DNA of 64,000 bases from Shimia sp049116215 (lineage in GTDB: Bacteria > Pseudomonadota > Alphaproteobacteria > Rhodobacterales > Rhodobacteraceae): positions 205,083-269,082 of the forward strand of contig NZ_JAGDZB010000004.1 of the NCBI RefSeq assembly GCF_049116215.1, given 5' to 3'. The translations under genes were made by a program, and so were the position numbers. Below the pieces are notes generated by a model. The model was not told the origin of the DNA. It did no database searches and saw nothing but the letters and a program-made list of their open reading frames with translations. Shown here in pieces: positions 8,306-17,322 of the stretch; position 1 is the stretch's first letter; each line of letters opens with the position of its first letter.

Positions 8306-9228
8306 GCTCAACTGACGACATGGAAGACAGCTCCGCGCCGCTGATCGAGCATTTGGCGGAGCTGCGCACGCGGCTCATCCGCTCTGTGCTGGCTTTCTTG
8401 GTTGGTATGATTTTGGCGTTTGTGATTGCGGAGCCAACTTTGCAGTTCTTGCTGGGGCCGATTGAGGAAACCCTGCGGGCGCTGGGCGATCCGTCCCCAA
8501 CGATGCAATATACCTCGCCACAGGAATACCTGTTCACCTTGTTCCGCATCTCCATGGTGGGCGGCTTTGTGTTGGCCTTCCCTGTGATTGCGTTTCAGCT
8601 GTGGCGCTTTGTGGCTCCTGGGCTCTACAAAAACGAGCGTGGTGCTTTTCTGCCCTTTATGATCGCGTCGCCGTTTATGTTCCTGTTGGGCGCAGCCTTT
8701 GCGCACTTTGTGGTGACACCTCTGGCGATGGCGTTCTTCTTGGGCTTCACTGACGTGAGTTCGATCTTTGCCAACCTGTTGGCCAGCACCACGAGCGAAA
8801 TGCCAACCGGCACAGCCGTGGTTCCTGAAACTGACAGCGGCATCAAGATCACCTTCTTTGGCAAGGTGAACGAAAGCCTGGATATCTCGCTGAAGTTCAT
8901 CATGGCTTTTGGCCTCTGCTTCCAGTTGCCAGTTCTGCTGACGCTGATGGGCAAAGCCGGTTTGGTGAACGCCGAAGGCCTCGGCCGCGTGCGCAAATAC
9001 GCCATGGTGGGCATTCTGGTTCTGGCCGCATTGGTCACACCACCAGATGTCACCACACAGCTGATCCTGTTTGTGGTGGTCTATGGCCTCTACGAAGTAT
9101 CGATTTTCCTGGTGCGCCGTGTCGATCGTCAACGCGTGGCCAAGCTCAAAGCCGAAGGCGTCTATTTTGAGGACGACGAAGAAGGCGAAGACGAAGCTGA
9201 TATCGCGGACGCGGAAAGCCATAAGTAG
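8302..9228 (+). CDS. tatC: Sec-independent translocase subunit TatC
   Basis: 308 residues with six membrane helices. The N-terminus carries the family motif PLIEHLAELRTRLIRSVLAF, with the signal-recognition glutamate, and F-R-x-S-x-x-x-G-F-V-L-A-F-P follows. The conserved terminal portion LAALVTPPDVTTQLIL is present. An acidic tail of about 20 residues closes the protein. The first domain loop around residues 145-185 is longer than in Escherichia coli TatC, as is common in alphaproteobacteria. A terminator follows. Confidence 0.96.
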   Translation: MSSTDDMEDSSAPLIEHLAELRTRLIRSVLAFLVGMILAFVIAEPTLQFLLGPIEETLRALGDPSPTMQYTSPQEYLFTLFRISMVGGFVLAFPVIAFQLWRFVAPGLYKNERGAFLPFMIASPFMFLLGAAFAHFVVTPLAMAFFLGFTDVSSIFANLLASTTSEMPTGTAVVPETDSGIKITFFGKVNESLDISLKFIMAFGLCFQLPVLLTLMGKAGLVNAEGLGRVRKYAMVGILVLAALVTPPDVTTQLILFVVVYGLYEVSIFLVRRVDRQRVAKLKAEGVYFEDDEEGEDEADIADAESHK

Positions 9229-9250
9229 TCGTCAACTGAAGTTAAGATCT

Positions 9251-9282
9251 AAGCGCGTCCCAATTGGGGCGCGCTTTTCTTT
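9251..9282 (+). terminator. Intrinsic terminator of tatABC
   Basis: AAGCGCGTCCC pairs with GGGGCGCGCTT around an AATT loop and is followed by TTTTCTTTT. Classical rho-independent form, 23 nt after the tatC stop. Confidence 0.85.
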
Positions 9283-9344
9283 TGCGGCACTTGTTGTTGG
9301 CTATGGAACGTGGTTTCTATCGCTCAAACGACCGGAGGCCCGCC

Positions 9345-10187
9345 ATGGATGACACCACTTTGACCCGCATCGCCGAAGCGCTTGAACGCATGGCACCGGC
9401 CCCCATGGCCGCCCCTGATTTTGCCGCGGCGGATGGGTTTGTCTGGCATGTAGATCCTGACCGTCTGGAGCCGGTGGTCAACATCAACCGCGTGTCTCTC
9501 GATTTGCTCGTAGGCATCGACCGCTCTCGCGACACGTTGCTGGAAAACACCCGACAATTTGCCCGTGGCCTGCCTGCCAACAACGCATTGCTTTGGGGCG
9601 CGCGTGGCATGGGGAAATCCTCCATCGTGAAGGCGGTTCATGCTCAAATTCTTGCCGAAGGCCTGCCGCTGAAAATTGTCGAGCTACAGCGCGAAGACCT
9701 GCCGTCCGTGGCACGTCTCCTGAACCTCTTGCGCGCCAGTGAGGAACGCTTCCTGCTGTTCTGTGATGACCTCAGCTTCAGCCACGATGACCAGCATTAC
9801 AAATCGCTCAAAGCGGTGCTGGATGGCGGCATCGAAGGCCGTCCCGAAAATGTGGTGTTCTACGCCACTTCCAACCGCCGCCACCTGATGCCGCGCGACA
9901 TGATCGAAAACGAGCGCAGCTCTGCGATCAACCCGTCTGAGGCAGTGGAAGAGAAAGTCTCCCTATCCGACCGCTTTGGTCTCTGGCTGGGCTTCCACCC
10001 GTGCTCCCAGGATCAATACCTCGCCATGATCGACGGCTACTGTGCAGCGCATGGCGTGAGCGTTGACGCAGACAGGCTGCGGGCTGAAGCCATCGAATGG
10101 CAAGCCACACGTGGCGCGCGTTCCGGCCGTGTGGCGTGGCAGTTTTTTGTGGATTTGGCAGGCCGCGAAGGCGTCGCGTTGTCCTAA
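9345..10187 (+). CDS. DUF815 family ATP-binding protein
   Basis: 280 residues. Walker A is LWGARGMGKSSIVKA near residue 85; FLLFCDDLSF acts as Walker B; VVFYATSNRRHLMPRDM is a sensor-like motif. This matches the DUF815 family of AAA+-related ATPases, whose function is not established. ATG 9345 has ACCGGAGG upstream and is preferred to the longer frame from 9264. It is separated from tatC by a terminator and is convergent with the nlpD-like gene. Confidence 0.88.
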   Translation: MDDTTLTRIAEALERMAPAPMAAPDFAAADGFVWHVDPDRLEPVVNINRVSLDLLVGIDRSRDTLLENTRQFARGLPANNALLWGARGMGKSSIVKAVHAQILAEGLPLKIVELQREDLPSVARLLNLLRASEERFLLFCDDLSFSHDDQHYKSLKAVLDGGIEGRPENVVFYATSNRRHLMPRDMIENERSSAINPSEAVEEKVSLSDRFGLWLGFHPCSQDQYLAMIDGYCAAHGVSVDADRLRAEAIEWQATRGARSGRVAWQFFVDLAGREGVALS

Positions 10188-10205
10188 CGCAGACGCCTCT
10201 GTGCC

Positions 10206-11411
10206 TTATTTCAGGTAAGGGGCCGGATCGACGCTGTCAAAACCTTCACGCACTTCAAAGTGCACAAAGCTGTTTTCCGCGGGCAGCACAGCCATGCTTT
10301 GCCCACGCTTCACGCTGGCGCCCTTTTTCACCTTCACGCCGTCTACGTTGTAGTAGACCGTCATCAAGTTGTTGGGATGGCGCACGACAAGAATGGTCAC
10401 GTCATCCGCATCTTTGGTGATCGCCGCCACCGTGCCGTTCGCCGCAGCAGTCACGGGCGTGCCAGCCGCTGCCGCAATATCAATGCCATTGTTTTTCCCC
10501 TTGGAGTAGGGGCGGATCACCTTGCCGGTCACCGGATAGCTCATGGCCGCTTTGCTGGCGCTCTGCTGCTCGTTCAGGTTTGGGCTTTCCGGTTTGGCAA
10601 CCGGTGTGGCTGCTGCAACGGTATTGTCTTCCGGCAGCGGCTTGGAGGCGCTTGGAGGTGTTGGCGTTGGCGAGCCTTCGCCTGGCTTTGTGGTGGTTGT
10701 GGCCGCCGCGGCTGCAGCCGCCTTGCGTTGGGCTTCCGCCTGCGGGTCAACCGGTGGGATCAGCAGGATCTGGTTCTCACGAATGGTGAAATCGCTGCCC
10801 AAACCGTTCCATTCCGCCAGCGAACGCACCGAGACGTTGTAAAGCCGCGCGATGGTAAAGGCGGTCTCGCCACGTTTCACCTTGTGGCGCACAGGTTCCA
10901 CACCTGACTGCACCTTTGAGGTGGACGCCGTGGCTGGTTGCAATGTCTCTGTTTCAACGCCGGTGTCGGCATTGTTGATCGCGCCGCCAGCCAGCGAGGC
11001 AATGTCTACACCACCCGGCGCAGTGACCATGCCAGTGCCGCCAGTGGCTGCTGATGGCTCCGCCACACGACGGGGCAGGGTGACCACTTCGCCTTCGCGC
11101 AGCTGCGCATCCAGCGCGATACCATTGGTGCGGCTTAACTCCTCTGCCGGAATGCCGACACGTTCCGATACGTCGGCCAACGTGTCGCCGCGTTTGGCCA
11201 CAGCCACCTGATAGCTTGGGTAAGAGATCACACCGCGATCGTCTGGTTCGGGGCGTGTGGCGGTGGCGGTTTGCGCCGCAGTGGTGGTGTCCAATCCGCC
11301 GCCAATATCGCCGCGTAAGTCGTAATCCAATGTGTCCAAACACCCACTCATGACGGTGAGCGCAAAGCCTGCGCCAATCCATCGGGTGTTTTTTGACGAG
11401 AATACTGCCAT
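10206..11411 (-). CDS. nlpD: NlpD/DipM-like lipoprotein with LysM and degenerate M23 domain
   Basis: 401 residues. A lipobox ends at MSGC (about residue 24). Two LysM-type segments follow (VAVAKRGDTLADVSERVGIP near 70; VKRGETAFTIARLYNVSVRS near 178), then an Ala/Pro/Thr linker and a C-terminal M23 (LytM) domain. The zinc ligands are largely lost: Asn stands for the first His in KNNGIDIA, YYNVD lacks the usual His, and the terminal motif has only one His (VHFEVREG). It is therefore likely an amidase activator, not a peptidase. Third gene of the classical surE-pcm-nlpD order, 126 bp after pcm. Confidence 0.88.
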   Translation of the reverse strand: MAVFSSKNTRWIGAGFALTVMSGCLDTLDYDLRGDIGGGLDTTTAAQTATATRPEPDDRGVISYPSYQVAVAKRGDTLADVSERVGIPAEELSRTNGIALDAQLREGEVVTLPRRVAEPSAATGGTGMVTAPGGVDIASLAGGAINNADTGVETETLQPATASTSKVQSGVEPVRHKVKRGETAFTIARLYNVSVRSLAEWNGLGSDFTIRENQILLIPPVDPQAEAQRKAAAAAAATTTTKPGEGSPTPTPPSASKPLPEDNTVAAATPVAKPESPNLNEQQSASKAAMSYPVTGKVIRPYSKGKNNGIDIAAAAGTPVTAAANGTVAAITKDADDVTILVVRHPNNLMTVYYNVDGVKVKKGASVKRGQSMAVLPAENSFVHFEVREGFDSVDPAPYLK

Positions 11412-11537
11412 CTCGATGTCCTCACATGCGGCGCCCTATTGTTGGGGGTCTGGTGCCACGGCCGCTTTGTTATTCGCTACGTTAAGCTTCCAAATGGGTG
11501 AACTCTCCTCATTTGCCAAGAGGAAAGCCCTTTCCAA

Positions 11538-12194
11538 TCAATCATTTTCGCGTGCTACGCCCTCAAGCAATGGCACAAACCGTACCGAGCGCAATTCGTC
11601 ATAGTCCAACCCGTTTTCGGTTTTACGCACCCGAATGAGGCTTTGTACCGCATCCGACTGCCCCACGGGCACCACCATGATACCGCCGATCTTGAGTTGC
11701 GCCAAGAGGGGGCCTGGCGGGTCCTCTGCGGCGGCTGTGACGATGATCTTATCAAACGGCGCCTGATCAGGCAGGCCAAAGCTGCCATCCGAAATCAGCG
11801 AGGTGATGTTCACAATCCCCAACTGGTCAAAAATGCCCCGCGCTTCCTGCACCAGCCGCTTGTGACGATCCACCGTATACACCCGCCGTGACAGATGGCT
11901 GAGAATGGCCGCTTGATAGCCGGAGCCTGTGCCCACTTCGAGCACCTTGTCGCGGGATGTCACTTCCAACGCCTGGGTCATCAACCCAACAACGGACGGC
12001 TGGGAAATGGTCTGTCCACAGGCAATGGGGAGCGGCGTATCCTCATAAGCCCGCTCGGCAAACAGACCACGCACAAACAACCCGCGGTCCACGTCTTCCA
12101 TGGCGGTGAGTACAGCCGGATCGGTTACCCCACGCGAGCGCAAGGCAAACAGAAACTGCATTTTGCGTTGTGCAAGCGCGTCCGGGTCGGTCAT
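11538..12194 (-). CDS. pcm: Protein-L-isoaspartate O-methyltransferase
   Basis: 218 residues. The SAM-binding core VLEVGTGSGYQAAILSHLSR (near 82-101) and the preceding CGQTISQPSVVGLMTQAL are diagnostic of PCMT, which methylates isoaspartyl residues for protein repair. The start overlaps the surE stop by 4 bp, so the two are translationally coupled. Confidence 0.95.
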   Translation of the reverse strand: MTDPDALAQRKMQFLFALRSRGVTDPAVLTAMEDVDRGLFVRGLFAERAYEDTPLPIACGQTISQPSVVGLMTQALEVTSRDKVLEVGTGSGYQAAILSHLSRRVYTVDRHKRLVQEARGIFDQLGIVNITSLISDGSFGLPDQAPFDKIIVTAAAEDPPGPLLAQLKIGGIMVVPVGQSDAVQSLIRVRKTENGLDYDELRSVRFVPLLEGVAREND

Positions 12195-12973
12195 TCAATG
12201 CCTTTCAACGCGGCCAGCGTATCATGTGCGGTGAGGTCAGCGCGCATGGGGGTGACGGAGATATAGCCGTCGAGATTTGCGGCCGCGTCCGTCCCCTCAG
12301 CGGTTATCACCGTTTGGTCCCCACCCTTGGCCCAGAGGAACCGACGACCGGACGGCGCGTTGTGCGGCTCAACTGAGAACCGGGTTCCGGCGCGCAGGCC
12401 TTGGGCCACAGCCCGCACCCCTTGCACCTCTGCCGCCAGCACGGGCGGGAAATTCACGTTGTAAAACAGCCCATAGGCATGATCGTTGATTGGGTTTGCG
12501 TCGAGCACCTTGCGCACCATATCTGCACCATAGGCACCTGCCGCCTCAAACGGATCATCTGCGTGGAAGTTCTTGGGACCCAAAAACTGAGAGAGCGCAA
12601 ACGACGGAATGCCCTGCAAGGCGCCTTCAATTGCCGCGCCCAAAGTGCCGGAATAGAGCGCGTTCTCAGCCGAATTGTTGCCGCGGTTCACGCCGGACAG
12701 GATCAGCTCTGGCGGCGCATCTTTCATCACGTCGTGCACACCAGCAAGCACACAATCCGCAGGGCTGCCCTCCGCCGCAAACCGACGCTCCCCCATCTGC
12801 GCAATCATAGTTGGATGGGTGTAGCTGATGCAGTGGCCCACGCCAGATTGCTCAAACGCAGGGGCCACACACCAGACTTCGCCATCTGGGCCAGCCAACT
12901 CGGCAGCAATCTGTTCCAGAACGGTCAGTCCCGGTGCGTTGATACCGTCGTCATTTGTGATGAGAATACGCAT
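12191..12973 (-). CDS. surE: 5'/3'-nucleotidase SurE
   Basis: 260 residues. MRILITNDDGINAPGL carries the metal-binding ND-D; SGVNRGNNSAENALYSGTLG and the preceding GSPADCV are SurE hallmarks. It dephosphorylates nucleoside monophosphates. ATG 12973 with GGGGCAGG upstream starts exactly at the conserved motif; the longer frame to 13132 overlaps the neighbouring gene and is rejected. First gene of surE-pcm-nlpD. Confidence 0.95.
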   Translation of the reverse strand: MRILITNDDGINAPGLTVLEQIAAELAGPDGEVWCVAPAFEQSGVGHCISYTHPTMIAQMGERRFAAEGSPADCVLAGVHDVMKDAPPELILSGVNRGNNSAENALYSGTLGAAIEGALQGIPSFALSQFLGPKNFHADDPFEAAGAYGADMVRKVLDANPINDHAYGLFYNVNFPPVLAAEVQGVRAVAQGLRAGTRFSVEPHNAPSGRRFLWAKGGDQTVITAEGTDAAANLDGYISVTPMRADLTAHDTLAALKGIE

Positions 12974-13041
12974 GTGCCTGCCCCAATATTTTCTGACGTC
13001 CTGTCTAGTGGAGGTGTGCAAGGGGGGCAAGCTACGCTGGT

Positions 13042-13992
13042 TTAAAGTTCTGGAAGGCGCGATGCACAATCCACACTTACTTTGAACGCGCCAATACCGG
13101 AAATACCAACGACGTCGTTGGAGAGACGGCACCCGTCGGTAAATCGAAACAACGCGCCACCGCTGACGCCACTGTTCGAATTCTTAGCGCGAATACTGAA
13201 GGTTCCAACGGAAGGCAGTCTCAGCGTCGCCGCCTCTTTGTGCCAGTCGTCTTGCTCCTGGATTTGCCACAGTGTGCCATCTTCGACTGGTATAGGTTCG
13301 ATGGTCACGTCATAAGTCACATAAGTCAGGTCAGCATCGCCTGACTTTTGTTTTTTGATAATACTGCTGGTTTGCTGTGGCCAGACCTGTCCCCAAGGCG
13401 TGTCGATGAGCCAAGTTACGGCATGTGTTCCTGTCACAAGAAACCATTGGCTGCCGCCGAGCACCTGTACGGTGTTGCGCGAGCAGCCCTTTAACGGTGC
13501 GCGCTGCTTTTCCGTACCTGCCGGGCCCGTATAGCCATTGAGTGCCAGTGTTAGTTGTCTCACGGTCAGCGCCATATCGATCGCATTGCCCGAATAGGGT
13601 GCAAAGGATAGCTCGTGCCCGCCACGTGGCATGTTGGTGACGCTGCCCCCTGAAGCAGGGTCCAAAGTTACTGCACTGGCTTGCCCATGCATGCCTCTAG
13701 ATTGAAAGACATAGTCTCCAGCCGGCAAAGCATAACTTGAGCAATCTCCAAAGAAATATTGGCGATTGTCATGCTCCTCAGTGCTGCAGGTGGTTGGCAC
13801 CGTGCCCGGCAATGAGGTCTGGTCTGGTGTTTCTGCAGGGGCCAGTCGCCAAAAACCGCAAAAATCATTACTGTTAACATCGAGCTGGACAGCTGCAGGG
13901 CTATCACCCGCAAATACTGGAGTTGAGATCAACGCCAGCGTCAACGAAGTTCGAAGAACGCTTTGAATAGTTCGCGTAAAAACACACATCAT
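13042..13992 (-). CDS. Exported protein of unknown function
   Basis: 316 residues that I do not recognise. A Sec signal peptide (SLTLALISTPVFAGD, cleavage near residue 28) precedes a beta-rich chain with several cysteines (NDFCGFW, TTCSTEE, FGDCSSY, KGCSRN, DGCRLS, VDCASR), consistent with periplasmic or surface disulfides. A WGQVWPQQ/YDVTIEP stretch and a C-terminal FSIRAKN...GGALFRFTDG segment suggest repeated beta-sandwich units. Base composition is more A/T-rich than flanking genes. The ribosome-binding site GAGGAG lies inside a hairpin (13997-14016). Tandem ATGs at 13992 and 13989 are both possible starts. Confidence 0.72.
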   Translation of the reverse strand: MMCVFTRTIQSVLRTSLTLALISTPVFAGDSPAAVQLDVNSNDFCGFWRLAPAETPDQTSLPGTVPTTCSTEEHDNRQYFFGDCSSYALPAGDYVFQSRGMHGQASAVTLDPASGGSVTNMPRGGHELSFAPYSGNAIDMALTVRQLTLALNGYTGPAGTEKQRAPLKGCSRNTVQVLGGSQWFLVTGTHAVTWLIDTPWGQVWPQQTSSIIKKQKSGDADLTYVTYDVTIEPIPVEDGTLWQIQEQDDWHKEAATLRLPSVGTFSIRAKNSNSGVSGGALFRFTDGCRLSNDVVGISGIGAFKVSVDCASRLPEL

Positions 13993-13996
13993 AAAA

Positions 13997-14016
13997 ACTC
14001 CTCAACTAAGAGGAGT
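13997..14016 (-). promoter_or_regulatory. Hairpin that sequesters the ribosome-binding site of the exported-protein gene and may terminate the SDR gene
   Basis: On the minus strand ACTCCTC-ttagtt-GAGGAGT is a perfect 7-bp stem followed by TTTTATGATG. GAGGAG is the Shine-Dalgarno sequence five bases before the first ATG. The same stem plus T-run resembles an intrinsic terminator 36 nt after the SDR stop codon. Confidence 0.6.
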
Positions 14017-14051
14017 CTATCAGAAGGCCTGATATGCACCAAGTTTGGAGA

Positions 14052-14726
14052 TCAAAGGCCTATTTCAGCCATCAAACGTGCGGCTTCGTCGCGCGGATGC
14101 ACAAGGCTGTCTTTGTCTTCGCCCGGGAAGAACCGCGCACGTGTACCGGTGGGCATGCCGCGTGGGCTGACCACTGACACGGTAGGGCCGATGTTGGTGG
14201 TCTCGGCTTGCCAGCTTTTGGCCAGCGCGATCTGCGCGGCTTTGGTAGCGCCATAAGAGCCAAAGAACTTCTCACCGGCGTGGTTGTCGTCAAAGAACAC
14301 CGCATGTCCGGTGTCACCCAAAAGCGGGCTCATAAAGGGGATCAACCGACCGACTGCGTCCACATTGATTGACAAGGATTTTTGCCAATCTTTGGCGTCA
14401 ATGTGATCGGTTGGGGTCAAGGGCGCGCCGTGGGCGGCGGTATGGATCCACAAATCCACCTTGCCCCAGCGGTCATGGATTGACCGGCACAGCTGTGCCA
14501 TCGCGTCCGCATTGGTGATGTCCATTGGCGCCAATGTGGCTTTGCCACCTTTGGCCTGAATGCGATCGTCCAGGTCTTCCAGGGCACCGGTGGTGCGGGC
14601 GACCGCCACCACGTGGTATGCGGGCACCAGGGCCTCTGCAAAAGCAGCGCCAAGGCCGCGGGATGCGCCGGTGATCAGCGCGATTTTCTCGCCGGAGGCG
14701 TCGGGGGTGTTGGACGTATCGCTCAT
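14052..14726 (-). CDS. SDR family oxidoreductase (YciK-like)
   Basis: 224 residues. ALITGASRGLGAAFAEALVP is the NAD(P)-binding glycine motif and YGATKAAQ is the catalytic YxxxK. The usual serine upstream of the tyrosine is not evident (VFFDDNHAGEKFFGS). WIHTAAHGAPL replaces the NNAG motif. ATG 14726 is preferred over a TTG at 14747. Substrate unknown. A hairpin with T-run follows its stop. Confidence 0.85.
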   Translation of the reverse strand: MSDTSNTPDASGEKIALITGASRGLGAAFAEALVPAYHVVAVARTTGALEDLDDRIQAKGGKATLAPMDITNADAMAQLCRSIHDRWGKVDLWIHTAAHGAPLTPTDHIDAKDWQKSLSINVDAVGRLIPFMSPLLGDTGHAVFFDDNHAGEKFFGSYGATKAAQIALAKSWQAETTNIGPTVSVVSPRGMPTGTRARFFPGEDKDSLVHPRDEAARLMAEIGL

Positions 14727-14828
14727 AGGCCGATGAAATGCGTCCAAAGTGGCATGAGGTCAAGGGGCAAGCGCGTCGCAGGCAAACCCAGGCCTGTGTT
14801 TGCACACCTCTTTTGGGCCGGGGGAGGA

Positions 14829-15086
14829 CTAGTTTGGCATCGACAAGCGGGTGGTGCCGTGGCCGGCATTGAGCACAACGCTGTCTTCGCCAATGGCAAC
14901 CACTTTGCCGGACGGCGTGCGGTCGCCCAGTTCAACGCGCAGTGTTTTTCCGCCGGCTGTCATCAACAGCGCGCGTGGACTTTTGGGGCTGCCCATCACG
15001 CCAATCAAGGTGAGGCGGGACCGGTTTTTCAGCACACCGGTTTGCGTGGCCTGCGCGGCCACGTGAGAAGGAGTCTTGGAGGACAT
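14829..15086 (-). CDS. Small conserved protein, PilP/GspC-like single domain
   Basis: 85 residues. SRLTLIGVMGSPKSPRALLM, then GDRTPSGKVVAIGEDSVVLN, looks like the small beta-rich HR domain of pilus/secretion proteins PilP and GspC, without a membrane segment. No pilus or secretion gene is adjacent, so any such role is doubtful. ATG at 15086 with GGAGGAC directly upstream. Confidence 0.6.
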   Translation of the reverse strand: MSSKTPSHVAAQATQTGVLKNRSRLTLIGVMGSPKSPRALLMTAGGKTLRVELGDRTPSGKVVAIGEDSVVLNAGHGTTRLSMPN

Positions 15087-15224
15087 GATACTGCCTGTGT
15101 CTGTGAGTGATGGCGGCTATATAGGGGAGGGTTAGGTGCCGCCAGACAGGCATAGGGCATTTATGGTTAAGGACCGCTGAACAGGCGGTCGATTGCCTAA
15201 GAAAAAAGGCAGATGTGGCGGAAA
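15087..15224. other. Intergenic region with a weak terminator-like hairpin
   Basis: 138 bp. GACCGC (15172) and GCGGTC (15190) can pair over a 7-nt loop; read on the minus strand it is followed by CTTAACC, which is a poor U-tract. No gene seen. Confidence 0.35.
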
Positions 15225-15788
15225 TCAGCCCAACAGATGCGGGCGCAGGTCTTCGCCACTGGCTGCGTAGATATCCAGCAGTTGATCGAAGGAAATACCC
15301 TCTGCTTGCGCTTGTGCCAGAGGACCATTTTTGGCCGTGAGATGGGGTCTTTCAGCTGCTGATTCTGCCGGTTTCAAGGCGCAGGCCATTGGTTCGTCGC
15401 ACTCAAACAGCGGCAGGTCATTCATCAGCCAGGCGTCACAGCCGTCAAACCCAGGCGCCTCACCGGTGGCGTCCAACACATAGGCCTTAAATTGGTCTTT
15501 GGTGACACTCGCCCAAACACCAAACAAAAACACCTCGTCACTGCCCCGGATCGGCAAGGGCAGCACACAGTGAAGGAAACGTAGCTCAACCACCACGCAA
15601 AGGTCGGCGGTCAACACATCGTCGCCCACCGTCAACGTGTCGCCGTCTTTCATCTCGCCATGGGGCCAGCAATCCGGTTGGCCAAATCCAACGTCAACGA
15701 TCCCGCCAAAACTACGCCCGCAACATTTGCAGGCGTAGTCTGGATCATTAAACCGCTGCCAGCGGCTGTCGAGCGCCAGCAGGTTCAT
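15225..15788 (-). CDS. DUF2199 domain-containing protein
   Basis: 187 residues. CKCCGRSFGGIVDVGFGQPD near residue 20 supplies a CxxC pair, and LTADLCVVVELRFLHCVLPL plus FLFGVWASVTKDQF are the conserved DUF2199 blocks. Function unknown. ATG 15788 lies 4 bp after the purF stop, so it is very probably co-transcribed with purF. Confidence 0.82.
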   Translation of the reverse strand: MNLLALDSRWQRFNDPDYACKCCGRSFGGIVDVGFGQPDCWPHGEMKDGDTLTVGDDVLTADLCVVVELRFLHCVLPLPIRGSDEVFLFGVWASVTKDQFKAYVLDATGEAPGFDGCDAWLMNDLPLFECDEPMACALKPAESAAERPHLTAKNGPLAQAQAEGISFDQLLDIYAASGEDLRPHLLG

Positions 15789-15792
15789 AAAG

Positions 15793-17322
15793 TCAGCCCT
15801 GCGACGGCGCCACGGAGGCGCTGTTCCAGCTTGCACCGGGGGAAGGGGCCTCTTCGATCTTCTTGCTCACACGGCTGCTGCCTTCCAGCGCCGCAAGATA
15901 CTCAGGCGTCACACCACCGGTGATGTAGTTGCCGTCAAAGCAGGAACAATCAAATTGCTCGATCTCCGGGTTGCCTTCTTTGGCCGCCCAAATCAGGTCC
16001 TCAAGCTCCTGATAAAACAGCGCATCCGCACCCAGCTCTTCGCGAATTTCATCCGTGGTTTTGCCGTTTGCAATCAGCTCGTGTTTGGTCGGCATATCAA
16101 TGCCATAGACGTTTGGATTGGCCACAGGAGGTGACGCGGAGGCGATGTAAACCTTTTTGGCCCCAGCTTCGCGACACATCTGCACGATCTTCTTGATGGT
16201 GTTGCCACGCACAATGCTGTCGTCAATCAACAGGATGTTGCGGCCTTCCATTTCGCGCGGAATGGCGTTCAGTTTGCGGCGCACGGATTTTTGCCGCTCT
16301 TCCTGACCCGGCATAATAAACGTCCGCCCGACATAGCGGTTCTTCACCAGCGCTTCGCGGTAGCGGATGCCGGTGATGTTGCTCACTTCCAAAGCCACAG
16401 GGCGGGCACTGTCTGGCACCGGAATGATTGCGTCAATGTCCAGCCCACTTGCGGAAATCTGTTTTGCCAGCGTTTTGCCCATGCGGATTTGCGCCTGATA
16501 GACGGAAACACCGTCCAGCACACTGTCCGGGCGCGCCAGGTAGACATACTCAAAGATACAAGGCGTCAGCTTGCCTTCCACCGCCTGGAACTCGTGCAGG
16601 TTGCCCTCTAGGTCCACCAGCATGGCTTCGCCCGGCTTCAGGTCACGCATTTTGTCAAAGCCATTGATGCCAAACGCCACATCTTCAGAGGCAAACGCAT
16701 AGTCGTCCCCTTCGCCTTCCGCATCGCGTCGCGCCACTGACAACGGGCGGATGCCATGCGGGTCGCGGAACGCCAACATGCCCACACCAGCGATCAAGCA
16801 CACAACGGAATAGGCGCCTTGCACCCGTTCCATGGACATTTTTACACCCGCAAAGATGTTGCGGATGGCATCCGCGCTGCCGTTCACTTTGATGGCGTCA
16901 GCCACCTTGTCCGCCAGCACGTTCAGCAGGATTTCACTGTCAGAGGTGGTGCGCAGATGGCGGCTATATTTCCCTGTCACCTTTTCGCGCTGCGCCTCGG
17001 TGTTGGTGATATTGCCGTTGTGCACAAGGTAAATGCCATAAGGCGCATTCACAAAAAACGGCTGCGCTTCCGAAGCTGACAGGCTGCCCGCGGTCGGGTA
17101 GCGCACATGCCCCATGCCAATACGCCCGGTCAGGGTCTCGGCATCAGACGGCTGGAACACATCTTTGACCAAACCATTGGCCTTGCGCTCGCGAAAGAAG
17201 CCCCCAGTGTAGGTCACCACACCCGAGGCATCTTGCCCACGGTGCTGCAACATCAAGAGACCATCATAGATCTCTCCAAAGACGTCATGGTTTCGGTTGG
17301 CGATCCCCAAAATTCCGCACAC
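15793..17322 (-). CDS. purF: Amidophosphoribosyltransferase
   Basis: 509 residues; first committed step of purine synthesis, making 5-phosphoribosylamine from PRPP and glutamine. Starts at a GTG giving MCGILGIANR, with Cys2 the glutaminase nucleophile; GAAGGGAGC lies upstream. LLMLQHRGQDASG and GMGHVRYPTAG are class II glutaminase motifs; NILLIDDSIVRGNTIKKIV is the PRPP loop. Fe-S-type cysteines are present near the C-terminus (FDCSCFDGNYITG). DUF2199 follows by 4 bp. Confidence 0.96.
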   Translation of the reverse strand: MCGILGIANRNHDVFGEIYDGLLMLQHRGQDASGVVTYTGGFFRERKANGLVKDVFQPSDAETLTGRIGMGHVRYPTAGSLSASEAQPFFVNAPYGIYLVHNGNITNTEAQREKVTGKYSRHLRTTSDSEILLNVLADKVADAIKVNGSADAIRNIFAGVKMSMERVQGAYSVVCLIAGVGMLAFRDPHGIRPLSVARRDAEGEGDDYAFASEDVAFGINGFDKMRDLKPGEAMLVDLEGNLHEFQAVEGKLTPCIFEYVYLARPDSVLDGVSVYQAQIRMGKTLAKQISASGLDIDAIIPVPDSARPVALEVSNITGIRYREALVKNRYVGRTFIMPGQEERQKSVRRKLNAIPREMEGRNILLIDDSIVRGNTIKKIVQMCREAGAKKVYIASASPPVANPNVYGIDMPTKHELIANGKTTDEIREELGADALFYQELEDLIWAAKEGNPEIEQFDCSCFDGNYITGGVTPEYLAALEGSSRVSKKIEEAPSPGASWNSASVAPSQG

